NCBI RefSeq assembly: GCF_900112255.1
Contig: NZ_FOLE01000003.1
Span: 265,522-329,521 of the forward strand
DNA from: Flexibacter flexilis DSM 6793
Lineage (GTDB): Bacteria; Bacteroidota; Bacteroidia; Cytophagales; Flexibacteraceae
DNA length: 64,000 bases
Reading direction: 5' to 3'
Shown here: positions 56,014-64,000 of the stretch, piece by piece
Position numbering within the stretch: position 1 is the first letter of the stretch
Layout of the letters: every line of letters starts with the position of its first letter
Made by a program: the position numbers and the translations under genes
The notes under the pieces: model-generated
The model's input: only the letters and a program-made list of their open reading frames with translations
Told to the model about the DNA's origin: nothing
The model's database searches: none

Positions 56014-57867
56014 TTACCATTTCCACCACCTAAACAGCATCAATAAAGCCACTAATTCTTGCGTGTAGTCGGCTTTGTGCGTGAGATGTGCCTCTACCAA
56101 TGCTTTTACTTTCTCATAAACCAATATTTCGTACAAAGAGTTTTTCTTGTCTAAAATATTGTCAATCAAATGTTTGTGTTCGGGTTCGCGCAACCATTGT
56201 CCCACAGGCAACCCAAAACCTTCTTTGGCTCGCTGCGCATAGGCCATTCCTTTGCGTTCTTTGAGCAATTCTTTCAAAATCCATTTTCCCCCGCCCACAA
56301 ACAGTTTTTCGGCTGGAATATGCTGCACATAACGCACGAGTTCTGCGTCCAGATACGGCGCACGAATTTCTACGCTGTGGCGCATGGCGGTTTGGTCGGT
56401 CATGGCCAAAATGTCGGCTGGCAAATAATGCGTTTGGTCGTAGGCCAGCCCAAATGCCAAATAATTGTCTGTACTAAAATTGGTATCGTCGGGCAACTGC
56501 GTTTCGCTGGATTGTATTTTGAAAAACGAAGCATCGAACGCCGAGAGTGCCGTAAAATTCCGAAACGTGTACAACGGATTTTGGTGCGTTTGCTCCACAA
56601 ACCGATTGATTAACCTAAATTTTTTGCGCAAAGGATGCTCGTAACCTTCGGGCAGCGGTTTATTTATTTTTTTGATAAAATCCCAAGGGAAATTTTTTAG
56701 GTATTTAAGATATTGATAATAAGCCTGATGTCTGTTGTATCCGCCAAAAATTTCGTCTGCACCCGCGCCCGAAAGCAACACTTTGAGCGGTTTTACGGCT
56801 TTTGCCAAAAAATAAGTAGAAATGGCCGCGCCGTCGGCAATGGGTTGCCCCATGCTTTCTACCACTTCATCCAAAGAATCTAAACATTCCGCACCCAGCG
56901 TGATTGGATTCCATTCTGCCCCGAATTGTACGGCGGCTCGTGGCGCAAAAACGTAGTCATCTGTCCCGAAATTGGTGGCTGGATTGGCAGGCACAACGCC
57001 GTACACAGGAAAATTTTTATAGTCCATTTCGGCCAGCAACGCCAAAAGCAAGGTCGAATCCGTGCCGCCGCTCAGCATCAGGCCTACGGGCACATCGGCG
57101 AGCAAATGCCGCTGGAGCGAGTCGGCCAAAAGTCGCTGCGTTCGGGCGATGATTTCGTAAGATTGCAATTGTGGCAATGGCTGCGGTTTTTCTGGCATAA
57201 AAGAATTGATTTTCAGTGTTTTATTTTGAAATAACAAATAATTTCCGATAAGCAACTCCTCTATATTTTGGTAAAAAGTGGCTGGTGTTTGGGCAAATTT
57301 GTAGCGCAAATAATGCGGAATTTGAGAAATATTGGGTTCTGATTTTACTGCACCCGAAGCCAATACACCTTGCAGCGTGGAAGACACGATTAAAGCCTGC
57401 GGCGTTTGCGCCCAGAAAAGTGGTTTTTGTCCAAATGTGTCACGTGCACACAAAATTTTTTGCGCGTGCAAATCCACAAAAACAAAAGCAAACATTCCGT
57501 TGAGGCTGGGCAAAATATCCGCACCAAAAGCGATGAGCAGTTGCAGCAGTGTTTCGGTGTCCGAATGGCCGCGCCACTGAATTTTGAACAAGTGGAGCCG
57601 TTGGCGCAATGCCAAATGATTATAAATTTCGCCGTTGTAAATCAACACGTATCGGCCACAAACAGAGCGCATTGGTTGGCTGGCGGCTTCGGACAAATCA
57701 ATGATTTTTAGGCGATTATGTCCAAAAAAAAGTTGTGCGTGTGGCCATGCCTCGTGCGTGTCGGTGGTTGCGTCGGGGCCTCTGTGTGCGTTGGCGCGAT
57801 TCATGGCGCAAATGGCCTGCGGGCTGATTTGCTGCGAAAAATCTAAGATAAAGTTAATGGCGCACAC
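56014..57867 (-). CDS. asnB: Asparagine synthase (glutamine-hydrolysing)
   Basis: A 617-residue enzyme that makes asparagine (or amidates another carboxylate) with glutamine nitrogen and ATP. The N-terminal glutaminase domain must begin with Cys; here the GTG start at 57865-57867 is followed at once by TGC (Cys2), which decides the start. Other motifs: NANAHRGPDA-like RANAHRGPDA, GHNRLKIIDLS, YNGEIYNH, the synthetase PP-loop LSGGTDST and GAGADEIFGGY. Length and organisation fit AsnB. Similar enzymes also act in surface polysaccharide loci, but no such genes flank it. Confidence 0.94.
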   Translation of the reverse strand: MCAINFILDFSQQISPQAICAMNRANAHRGPDATTDTHEAWPHAQLFFGHNRLKIIDLSEAASQPMRSVCGRYVLIYNGEIYNHLALRQRLHLFKIQWRGHSDTETLLQLLIAFGADILPSLNGMFAFVFVDLHAQKILCARDTFGQKPLFWAQTPQALIVSSTLQGVLASGAVKSEPNISQIPHYLRYKFAQTPATFYQNIEELLIGNYLLFQNKTLKINSFMPEKPQPLPQLQSYEIIARTQRLLADSLQRHLLADVPVGLMLSGGTDSTLLLALLAEMDYKNFPVYGVVPANPATNFGTDDYVFAPRAAVQFGAEWNPITLGAECLDSLDEVVESMGQPIADGAAISTYFLAKAVKPLKVLLSGAGADEIFGGYNRHQAYYQYLKYLKNFPWDFIKKINKPLPEGYEHPLRKKFRLINRFVEQTHQNPLYTFRNFTALSAFDASFFKIQSSETQLPDDTNFSTDNYLAFGLAYDQTHYLPADILAMTDQTAMRHSVEIRAPYLDAELVRYVQHIPAEKLFVGGGKWILKELLKERKGMAYAQRAKEGFGLPVGQWLREPEHKHLIDNILDKKNSLYEILVYEKVKALVEAHLTHKADYTQELVALLMLFRWWKW

Positions 57868-58104
57868 GTCGTCGGGAGTTAAAATTTATTTGACCAGAAA
57901 AACCCAAAAATAAATACAAATTGGCGATAAATGGCATTTTCTGAAAATAAATCCAGTGCGCGTTGAATGGCGTTTTCTTTTCTATTAAAAAGATTTTTTT
58001 GGAATATAGCCATCTTTTTATTGAGTAATATTACGCAATGACCAAAAGTATTGTATTGGAATAAATATCTGAATTGCTTACATTTGTTATCAAATTACCT
58101 GACA

Positions 58105-59223
58105 ATGAACGTGAAAAAGCGATACCTTCTTTCTGCATTGATGACTTGCATGGTTTTGCCGCAATTGGTTTTTGGGCAAAAAGAATCGAATAAAGCTCTG
58201 AATTTCAAGGTTATATCCGACGAACCATTCAAAATAAATAAAATGTGGTTGCACTTTCAGCCACTGACTACGGACATTTCGATGACCAATTTTACGTTGG
58301 GATATGGCCTGCAAGCCAACTACTTCGCGACGGATTATTTGGATATTCGTGTATCATTTCGTAGCACTTACGGTCAACGCACAGATTTTGCACGCAATGC
58401 GGCTCTTTCGCAAGGCACATCGCGCAATGCTGCCGTGACGGTGGATGATAGACGTTTGCCAATTGTGAATGATTTTAAACGTTGGAATATTTTTGAGGTG
58501 GGCGGCTGCTATCACATCAAAGACGACGACGACAAACGCGGAACGACGCGCATCGTTCTTACTTCCAAAAACAAAAAAATCCGTGAATATAATTTGATGG
58601 ACTATATCAATGTGGACTCTAAAATCCGTACCATTATGGGTGCGCGTTTGGGGTTCATTGGTTATGGTAGTACTACGAATTTGGGCGTGGCCATGCGCAA
58701 GCAAAACCGCGAACTAAAGGGCGATGATGGTTCTGTTTTGCGCCCTGATGGCTCTACGGTGTATAAAGACGGACGGACTTCGCCTATTGCCAACAATCGT
58801 ATTTATGGCAATGTTACTTCTTACGGTTTTTATTTGGGCGGCTCGTATAGCACGATTCGCAACGTGGTGATTAAGCCCGACCGTTTCCCGAATTTGGCCA
58901 ACAACATTATGTTCAATTCGTACTTTGACCTTATCATTGCGCCTGCCACGAAAGTGGAAGACGTGAAAGTATTGGTAAACAATACGCCAACGTACATTAT
59001 TTATGACGCAAGTGCGCTGAAAGTAAATAAGATAGGCTGGCGAGCAGGTTTTGACATTATGTACAACCAAGATTATTATTGGGCATTTGGTGGTGAGATT
59101 GGCGCACGCCCAACGCTTGGCAAACGCGGAATGTATTTGGCTGCTCGTATCAGTATGCCAGTGTTCTCGTTCCGTTTCAAAGGCGCACGCCCTGCCAGTA
59201 CAGTGGGTGGTGGTTTGAAATAA
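58105..59223 (+). CDS. Putative outer-membrane beta-barrel protein
   Basis: A 372-residue exported protein with a signal peptide (1-26, VFGQ) and many alternating-hydrophobic strands (TLGYGLQANYFATDYLDIRVSFRS, VTSYGFYLGGSYS, YWAFGGEIGARPTLGKRGMYLAARIS) separated by polar loops, as in outer-membrane barrels of Bacteroidota. I do not recognise a specific family. The ATG at 58105 is chosen since the upstream open frame lacks a signal. It ends at a 19-bp terminator. Confidence 0.75.
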   Translation: MNVKKRYLLSALMTCMVLPQLVFGQKESNKALNFKVISDEPFKINKMWLHFQPLTTDISMTNFTLGYGLQANYFATDYLDIRVSFRSTYGQRTDFARNAALSQGTSRNAAVTVDDRRLPIVNDFKRWNIFEVGGCYHIKDDDDKRGTTRIVLTSKNKKIREYNLMDYINVDSKIRTIMGARLGFIGYGSTTNLGVAMRKQNRELKGDDGSVLRPDGSTVYKDGRTSPIANNRIYGNVTSYGFYLGGSYSTIRNVVIKPDRFPNLANNIMFNSYFDLIIAPATKVEDVKVLVNNTPTYIIYDASALKVNKIGWRAGFDIMYNQDYYWAFGGEIGARPTLGKRGMYLAARISMPVFSFRFKGARPASTVGGGLK

Positions 59224-59256
59224 TAAAAACTCATTTTCAATTGATTATAACAAATA

Positions 59257-59304
59257 AAAATAGGCGTTCTCAAATCTTACGCAAAATTTGAGAACGCCTA
59301 TTTT
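59257..59304. terminator. Bidirectional terminator, 19-bp stem
   Basis: Bases 59257-59275 pair perfectly with 59286-59304 around a 10-nt loop, between convergent genes. Confidence 0.94.
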
Positions 59305-59339
59305 ATGTGTATATATTTTATCAACGAAAAATAAATCAT

Positions 59340-59606
59340 TTATTCAAAATCTTTTTTGATACGCTTTTTCAGTGCGGCATTTTCTACGGCGGGCACTTGG
59401 TCGGGCTGCGGCTGGCCAAAATGTACGGAAAGCATTTGGTCAATCAATTGACTTTGTTTTTGGTAGGCTTTGCAACCTTTGCAGGTGGCAAGGTGCATTT
59501 GAAGTTGCACACTTTCGCGCCACGAAAGCGGTTGGAGGGCTTTGCGGTCTATGAGTTGCGTGGCTTTTTCGCAGGAAAGCAAAAGGGTGTTTAATATTTT
59601 TCCCAT
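59340..59606 (-). CDS. Zinc-binding anti-sigma factor (ZAS/zf-HC2 type)
   Basis: An 88-residue protein with the His38-x3-Cys42-x2-Cys45 motif (MHLATCKGCKAY) of zinc-binding anti-sigma factors. It has no membrane segment, so it would be a soluble anti-sigma that holds the ECF sigma encoded 6 bp upstream. Such proteins may respond to redox changes through the zinc cysteines. Confidence 0.88.
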   Translation of the reverse strand: MGKILNTLLLSCEKATQLIDRKALQPLSWRESVQLQMHLATCKGCKAYQKQSQLIDQMLSVHFGQPQPDQVPAVENAALKKRIKKDFE

Positions 59607-59612
59607 GATGTG

Positions 59613-60176
59613 TTATTTGTTAAACCAATTGACTTCTAAACATTTACGCAGTTGTAGTTTGGCGCGATGCAGTATTTGCCAAAAATTAGTATCGCTAATA
59701 CCCAACTCCTGACATAATTGCTGCGTATTTTTTTCTTCCCAAAATTTCAGGTGCAAGGCCGATGCCCATTTGGACGGCAATTTTTCCAGACATTGGCGCA
59801 GGGTTTGGGTAAAATCCGCGTCGTCGAGTATGGAATCTTCCGCGTGCCATTCTTGGGGCTGTTGGTTTTTGTTCCAATGCCTGTTGTTGTTGAAAAGTAA
59901 CTGCTCCAGCGGCGTGGTGGGCAAGTCTTGGGCGGCCTGAAAATGTTGGCGAAAATGGTCGTTTATTTTGTTGTTGAGTATGCCCATGAGCCAAGTTTTG
60001 GGATTGCTTTTTCCCTCAAACTTGCCAAAGGCCTGAAAAGCAGCCACAAAGGTTTCTTGCACCAAATCTTCGGCCACTTCTTTGCGCGAGGTTTTGTATA
60101 AAGCCCACGAATACAGACTGTCCGAGTAGGCATCTACCCAAATCTTGATTTGTTCGGCGGCGGGGTTTGTCGGCAT
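59613..60176 (-). CDS. ECF-type RNA polymerase sigma factor
   Basis: A 187-residue ECF sigma. Region 2: SLYSWALYKTSRKEVAEDLVQETFVAAFQAFGKFEGKSNPKTWLMGILNNKINDHFR. Region 4: LPSKWASALHLKFWEEKNTQQLCQELGISDTNFWQILHRAKLQLRKCL. It is followed at once by the anti-sigma gene. A minus-strand -7 box TACCTTTG lies at 60234-60241, giving a leader of about 50 nt. The target genes are not evident. Confidence 0.94.
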   Translation of the reverse strand: MPTNPAAEQIKIWVDAYSDSLYSWALYKTSRKEVAEDLVQETFVAAFQAFGKFEGKSNPKTWLMGILNNKINDHFRQHFQAAQDLPTTPLEQLLFNNNRHWNKNQQPQEWHAEDSILDDADFTQTLRQCLEKLPSKWASALHLKFWEEKNTQQLCQELGISDTNFWQILHRAKLQLRKCLEVNWFNK

Positions 60177-60659
60177 TGTTTGGGGTTAGTAGAATTGTAT
60201 TGATTCAAAAGTAAACATCTCTCAAATCAAATACAAAGGTAACAAAACATTGTTTTGGTATAGATTTTTGATAAAAAGCAAACGTTTTCGCTATGAATGT
60301 AAGTGGTTTATTTTCAATAAAATAGCTGATTTTTGGCTTAATTTGAAGGATTGATACATAGAATAAAAGGCTTCGGTTTTTGGCGTTTCGGGGTTTATGC
60401 ACGAAATTTGCCGATAGCGTTTTTTTAACATACACATAATAAACACGCCTACTAAAATACTAATACACAGCAATATTTTATTAATATTTTAGTATAACAG
60501 TAAGAGTAAGACGGCAAAAAGTGGCTTAAAATTAGATTTATCCCTGACAATAAAACGACAAAAAAAAGATTGCCTACTATTTTTTAAAATCCCACCTACT
60601 ATTTTCCTTTGTCGTTTTAATCCAATCAAACAAAACTATGTTGATAAATTTAAAAGTCG
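60177..60659. other. Intergenic region between sigma and integrase genes
   Basis: A 483-bp AT-rich spacer with the sigma gene's -7 box at one end and a repeat cluster at 60551-60619 near the integrase. The middle (60290-60530) shows no convincing gene. No tRNA gene is seen. Confidence 0.6.
60551..60619. repeat. Nested inverted and direct repeats before the integrase
   Basis: TAAAACGACAAA (60551-60562) is inverted as TTTGTCGTTTTA (60608-60619), perfect over 12 bp. Inside lie two direct copies of CCTACTATTTT (60573-60583 and 60595-60605). This arrangement, about 40 bp before a tyrosine recombinase gene, could be an attachment or regulatory site. Confidence 0.7.
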
Positions 60660-61811
60660 ATGAAAGTGCTATTTTGGTTCAGGGACAACCAGACAGACAA
60701 AGCAAAAAAAGGTGTAATCATGGCAACGGTTCAGGTAGCCAATAGCGACGGCCAGACAGTCAGTAGCGACTTTGCAAGCACTTACAAAGTGCACAGGAAA
60801 GACTACCACGAAGGCGGATGCGAAAAGGAAAAGCGAGCTTTGATTATGGAGTTAGAGGCGATACAAATTTTTTTGAATGGCCAAACGGGACGAGAAGTAA
60901 CAGCCCCCGAAATCAAAGCCGAATATTTGCGGCGCAAACCCCGAAAGACCCCGATTAAACCCAAACCAATAGCCGAAAGCACACCGACACTCCAAAACAA
61001 ACCCACCACAATAAAAGAGCAGATACAAGGCTTCATGCAAAAACAGGCCGCCCGAAGCATAAAAAACTCCACTAAAGCCAATTATGCTATTTATGCAAAA
61101 AAAATAATTAGCCTTATCGGGGATTTGCCAGTTCAGGAAATCACAGTAAAGACGCTTGAAAACCTATATTACAGCCTTTCCACTGAAAAAAGTAACTTGT
61201 ATGCTATTGGGGTTATAACGATGCTCAAGGCGGCAATTAGGCCGCTTTTGATTGATTTTAAAATTCCTGAACCTAACAGGCAAAAGCCGCTTACGTTCTT
61301 AGAGCAATCCGAACTTGAAAAGATAGCGGCCAGCCGCGAGGCCTTGCCCGAACACTTACACCCCGCCTGTGATTATTTTCTTTTTCTTTGCGAAACAGGT
61401 TTGTCTTTGATTGACTTTGAAAATTTCAAAGAAAGACACAAAATCATAAACCACGACGGCATTTTGTTTTTGGAAGGGACACGACACAAGACGGGGAAAA
61501 CATACTTTGTGCCACTTTCAGAGCGTGCCCAAGCCATCGGGGAGGCTTACCAATGGCAATTTGAGTTTTCCAACAGGGTAACATTAAGAAATCACATTCG
61601 GGCAATAGCTCAATTTTGCGGTATTGAAAAAAGAATCACACCGCACAAGGCAAGGCACACTGTTGTAATGAATATTTTAGACCAAACGGGAGATATAACA
61701 TTGGCAGCCGCTACCATTGGCGACGATGTAGCGACTGTTTCCAAGCATTACGGCCAATTACGTGTAAGTGGTTATGCTAAAATGTGGGAAAAATACAAGA
61801 AAAATAAGTAA
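60660..61811 (+). CDS. Tyrosine recombinase/integrase of Bacteroidota type
   Basis: A 383-residue site-specific recombinase: an arm-binding-like N-terminus (1-100), a core-binding SAM-like domain (~118-205) and a catalytic domain (~210-383). Retained catalytic residues are Lys277 (RHKTGKTYFVPL), His329 and Arg332 (TPHKARHT) and Tyr364 (SKHYGQL). The first catalytic Arg is replaced: TGLSLID has Ser249, as in the IntDOT integrase of CTnDOT where that Arg is also Ser. The usual LGH histidine is replaced by Asp (IGDD). It probably mobilises the adjacent DNA to its right. Confidence 0.88.
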   Translation: MKVLFWFRDNQTDKAKKGVIMATVQVANSDGQTVSSDFASTYKVHRKDYHEGGCEKEKRALIMELEAIQIFLNGQTGREVTAPEIKAEYLRRKPRKTPIKPKPIAESTPTLQNKPTTIKEQIQGFMQKQAARSIKNSTKANYAIYAKKIISLIGDLPVQEITVKTLENLYYSLSTEKSNLYAIGVITMLKAAIRPLLIDFKIPEPNRQKPLTFLEQSELEKIAASREALPEHLHPACDYFLFLCETGLSLIDFENFKERHKIINHDGILFLEGTRHKTGKTYFVPLSERAQAIGEAYQWQFEFSNRVTLRNHIRAIAQFCGIEKRITPHKARHTVVMNILDQTGDITLAAATIGDDVATVSKHYGQLRVSGYAKMWEKYKKNK

Positions 61812-61920
61812 GCAAAAGACGAACAAAAAGGGCTCTTAACGGCTCTTAACGGCCTTTTTTTGGCTCTTAATGGCTCATTTTTCGGGTCTTTACTTGTTGC
61901 TTTTATCCAAATTAGGCACA

Positions 61921-61957
61921 AAAAAGCCGCCCAAATAGTAGTTTTGGGCGGCTTTTT
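61921..61957 (+). terminator. Intrinsic terminator of the integrase gene
   Basis: AAAAAGCCGCCCAAA (61921-61935) pairs with TTTGGGCGGCTTTTT (61943-61957), a 15-bp perfect stem. Confidence 0.93.
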
Positions 61958-62280
61958 CTGTAAATTTGGGTATGAAAAATACACAAACAGAGCCGAAAGA
62001 CTAAGAAACAACCTAATAGCAGGATTATTTCTTGCGGTAATTGCACTGCTAATTTATGTAGTTGGTGGCTGGTTTGGCTTTTGGCCGTTGGTGTAGGCAC
62101 TACAAATACAGTATGTAATAAAAACACGAAACAAAGCGGTTCTTTGCGCTTACACCAAAATACTAATACTGTTTTATATTTGCTGATTATCAGTGTTTTG
62201 TTTAAAGGATACAGCTCCTGCGGTTGATCTGCCAGGTATGATTTAAAATCACGTAATATTTAAGCTCAAAAACAAAAAAA

Positions 62281-62304
62281 ACACCTGTATTTGAGTACAG
62301 GTGT
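62281..62304 (-). terminator. Terminator of the GIY-YIG-like operon
   Basis: ACACCTGTA (62281-62289) pairs with TACAGGTGT (62296-62304), 6-nt loop, with a T-run after it on the minus strand. A run of nine G lies between it and the stop codon at 62315. Confidence 0.85.
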
Positions 62305-62314
62305 CGGGGGGGGG

Positions 62315-63025
62315 TTAAAATGGAGCTTCGTTTTCGTCTTCTTTGGCAAACCATTCCATCGGGTCTTCTTCTTGCGGCTGCTCGGTGAACACTTCGTAAG
62401 TTCTCGATGTGGTAAAAGGTAAATCTGGAGCTAATACTTCGTAGTCCATGCGTTCGCGCTCAAAATACAATTCGTATTGCATCGCATTGCCTTTAGGCCT
62501 GTAACGCTGTATGTAATATTTTTCAACATCAGCGATTCGTGGATTATCGGACAAAGCTAAAACAACCTGATAGCCTTTTTTGGGAACCGTAAACCGATAT
62601 TGCTTTTTATCTGGCCACGATTGAAAATGCCGCGAAATTGTCTTGTAAAGCGTGTTATCCGAAAAAGAATAACCCACATATACAAGCTCTTTTGTTTTGG
62701 CATTGATAATAAAATACAAACCTTTGGTTTTGACTGTAATGTCCGCGTAATTGATTTTTGCTTTGCCTTTGTCGTGCGTATAAAAATCAAATGCAGGGGT
62801 GAACTGTACTTTAAATGGTTTGCCTTTTACTTTGATGGTTTCGTAGAAGCTGTTATCTTCCACAAAATCCCGAACCAAAAAATTAGGCTTTCGGGCTGCA
62901 CCTTCTAAGGTGTCGGTGTCGCCCTCGCCGCTCTCCCGTCTTTTCCAAAATAGGGCGGCTAAAAAAATAGCCACAACAAATATTATTGCTGCGGCTATTG
63001 TATTTTTTTTCTGCTTTTTAGTCAT
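62315..63025 (-). CDS. Membrane-anchored GIY-YIG-like protein
   Basis: A 236-residue protein with an N-terminal membrane segment (residues ~9-28, TIAAAIIFVVAIFLAALFW). Residues ~100-195 resemble a GIY-YIG domain: GLYFIINAKTKELVYVGYS has the Gly-Leu-Tyr and Tyr-Val-Gly elements, LYKTISRHF could hold the Arg, and DVEKYYIQRYRPKGNAMQ holds the Glu and Asn expected in the active site. GIY-YIG nucleases cut DNA; a membrane-tethered form is unusual. The family call is by eye. It is 3 bp behind the next gene in a three-gene operon of unknowns beside the integrase. Confidence 0.6.
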   Translation of the reverse strand: MTKKQKKNTIAAAIIFVVAIFLAALFWKRRESGEGDTDTLEGAARKPNFLVRDFVEDNSFYETIKVKGKPFKVQFTPAFDFYTHDKGKAKINYADITVKTKGLYFIINAKTKELVYVGYSFSDNTLYKTISRHFQSWPDKKQYRFTVPKKGYQVVLALSDNPRIADVEKYYIQRYRPKGNAMQYELYFERERMDYEVLAPDLPFTTSRTYEVFTEQPQEEDPMEWFAKEDENEAPF

Positions 63026-63028
63026 GTG

Positions 63029-63601
63029 TTAAAATTTGACTTTAAAACCTAATCCAAACTTATTGAACGTGTCAGACTTTCCAAGCCTGTAAGCTGTGTA
63101 AGCTGCTGCACCTGTTACGGCTGTGCGTTTTACCGTCCTCCACCTTCGCCTGCGGCGTTCTCGTCTGAATTGTTGCAATAGCTCTTTATCTGTTTTTTGC
63201 ACGACTTCCAAAGAACCTGTATCACTTACTATAATCGTCTTGACCGTTTCAGGGTCGAAATTGTACGAACTTTCTATAATCGTGCCGCGTGGCGTAATTT
63301 TTTGAATGTCGTATTTGCTCCGTGTAAAATCTAACTTCGCACCCCTAACAATCGTTGCTTTTTCCCTTCGTCGTCTTTCCAGTGTGTCGGGTGTTCGTTG
63401 GATTCTTACTTTTTTGGCTGGAGTCGGTTTGGTTACTAAAATCGGGGCGATGTGTCGGACCTTCGCTGTGTCTGTTTTAATCGGTTTGGCTGCCACTGGT
63501 GGCGGTGCTTGTCCTTCAAACACGGATAAAAGAGAAGGCCAAAACACGTAACCGACTATTACCAATACAATAAATCCGATTGTATATAATAATCTTTTCA
63601 T
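63029..63601 (-). CDS. Hypothetical membrane-anchored basic protein
   Basis: A 190-residue protein I do not recognise. A membrane segment at residues ~5-22 (LYTIGFIVLVIVGYVFW) is followed by a Pro/Lys-rich linker (30-80), a mixed domain (85-145) and a very basic patch (FRRERRRRRWRTVKR, ~146-160). It lies between the GIY-YIG-like gene and the partial gene at the window edge, in one operon. Confidence 0.6.
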   Translation of the reverse strand: MKRLLYTIGFIVLVIVGYVFWPSLLSVFEGQAPPPVAAKPIKTDTAKVRHIAPILVTKPTPAKKVRIQRTPDTLERRRREKATIVRGAKLDFTRSKYDIQKITPRGTIIESSYNFDPETVKTIIVSDTGSLEVVQKTDKELLQQFRRERRRRRWRTVKRTAVTGAAAYTAYRLGKSDTFNKFGLGFKVKF

Positions 63602-63621
63602 TGTGATAGAGTGGTTAAAAA

Positions 63622-64000
63622 TTATGAAAAATCATAATTAGCCCAACGCGGATACGCGGCTATATACTGAAGTAGTACGTCTTTTTTGGTTACGTTTTTT
63701 ATTACTGTTCCATTGGCAAAAAAAAGGCGTTCGCGACCTTCGTATAGCGCAGGTTTGTCATCTCCTTCCAACTTGTATTTACCGCTGGCCAAAATGATAG
63801 AAGGACCTTCGTCGTTATTCCAATATTTACCACTAATGTACAGCTTTGATTTGATAGTATTTAACTTATTGAGCACAAAACAAGCTGTCAAATCATTGAT
63901 ATAAGGAAGCCCGCCATTGTATGAAGTCAAAAAATTAACATCACTTAGGGGTGGAATTATCAATTCTTTAGGTTCAAAAAAAATTTGGTCAGAACTTAAC
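63622..64000 (-). CDS. Partial hypothetical protein, runs off the right edge
   Basis: The frame is open from the stop at 63622 to the end of the window (reading LSSDQIFFEPKE before position 63963), so the start lies beyond 64000. The visible 125 or so residues (FLTSYNGGLPYINDLTACFVLNKLN, SIILASGKYKLEGDDKPALYEGR, YPRWANYDFS) match no family I know. It appears to be the first visible gene of the operon that ends at 62315. Confidence 0.6.
   Translation of the reverse strand, partial: LSSDQIFFEPKELIIPPLSDVNFLTSYNGGLPYINDLTACFVLNKLNTIKSKLYISGKYWNNDEGPSIILASGKYKLEGDDKPALYEGRERLFFANGTVIKNVTKKDVLLQYIAAYPRWANYDFS

Larger units (their letters stand above)
61812..62314. other. Intergenic region after the integrase
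   Basis: It contains three copies of GGCTCTTAA within 61830-61872, the integrase terminator (61921-61957), a weak hydrophobic ORF ending at 62096 (LIAGLFLAVIALLIYVVGGWFGFW) that overlaps the terminator and has no clear start, and the terminator at 62281-62304. Otherwise nothing recognised. Confidence 0.6.

Noticed and set aside
60177..60659. tRNA gene serving as integration site
   Set aside because: No cloverleaf or TTC-type T-loop could be found by eye in the AT-rich spacer.
61860..62096. Small membrane protein gene
   Set aside because: The hydrophobic end is tempting, but the frame runs through the integrase terminator and no credible start with a promoter is visible.

Overview
The window looks like chromosome of a Bacteroidota member, probably a gliding Cytophagales-type environmental bacterium (inference). 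Direct evidence: a SusC/SusD pair, three secreted proteins with type IX secretion C-terminal sorting domains, many promoters of the Bacteroidota form TTTG-N19-21-TAnnTTTG, few Shine-Dalgarno sites, and genes of medium G+C separated by AT-rich spacers.

Layout. 1-230: a 42-bp tandem repeat array and a palindrome. 231-9.6 kb: pabB, a membrane phosphoesterase, a BspA-like repeat surface protein, a GreA-like factor and a PcrA/UvrD helicase. 9.8-11.2 kb: an MqsR-like toxin with an MqsA/Panacea-type antitoxin. 11.2-21.6 kb: a metal ABC permease, an OmpA-type propeller protein, SusC/SusD and glycine decarboxylase. 21.7-31.7 kb: GNAT and SIMPL proteins, a class III PHA synthase, Maf, an FGE-fold lipid-free secreted protein, a DUF1800/DUF1501 pair, a serine hydrolase and an aldo/keto reductase. 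31.85-36.03 kb: the most interesting locus. 36-43.8 kb: groES-groEL, an A-type Fe-S carrier, a radical SAM protein, DoxX and a GH13 amylase. 43.8-46.9 kb: an AT-rich DUF262 / AAA ATPase / unknown operon, a candidate defence island. 47-60.2 kb: TlpA-like protein, an orphan response regulator, DUF58, a desaturase, thiolase, two ECF sigma loci, an ACP, AsnB and an outer-membrane protein. 60.5-64 kb: a tyrosine recombinase next to unknown membrane proteins, the likely edge of a mobile element that runs past the window.

The central find is at 31.93-35.9 kb. Two short ORFs in series encode leader peptides with runs of six and four cysteines. Each is followed by a strong intrinsic terminator, and in each the last codons before the stop are complementary to the terminator's 5' arm and loop. 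This is the geometry of ribosome-mediated attenuation, present twice in tandem. Downstream lie a CysM-like synthase, a Mec-like JAMM protease and a single protein fusing a CysO-like beta-grasp domain to a MoeZ-like E1 and a rhodanese, then a peroxiredoxin. Together they read as a protein-thiocarboxylate cysteine pathway (known from Mycobacterium tuberculosis as CysO-CysM-Mec-MoeZ) with the sulfur-carrier protein built into its own activating enzyme and with double cysteine-sensing attenuation.

All family calls come from reading motifs by eye. No database search or folding program was run.
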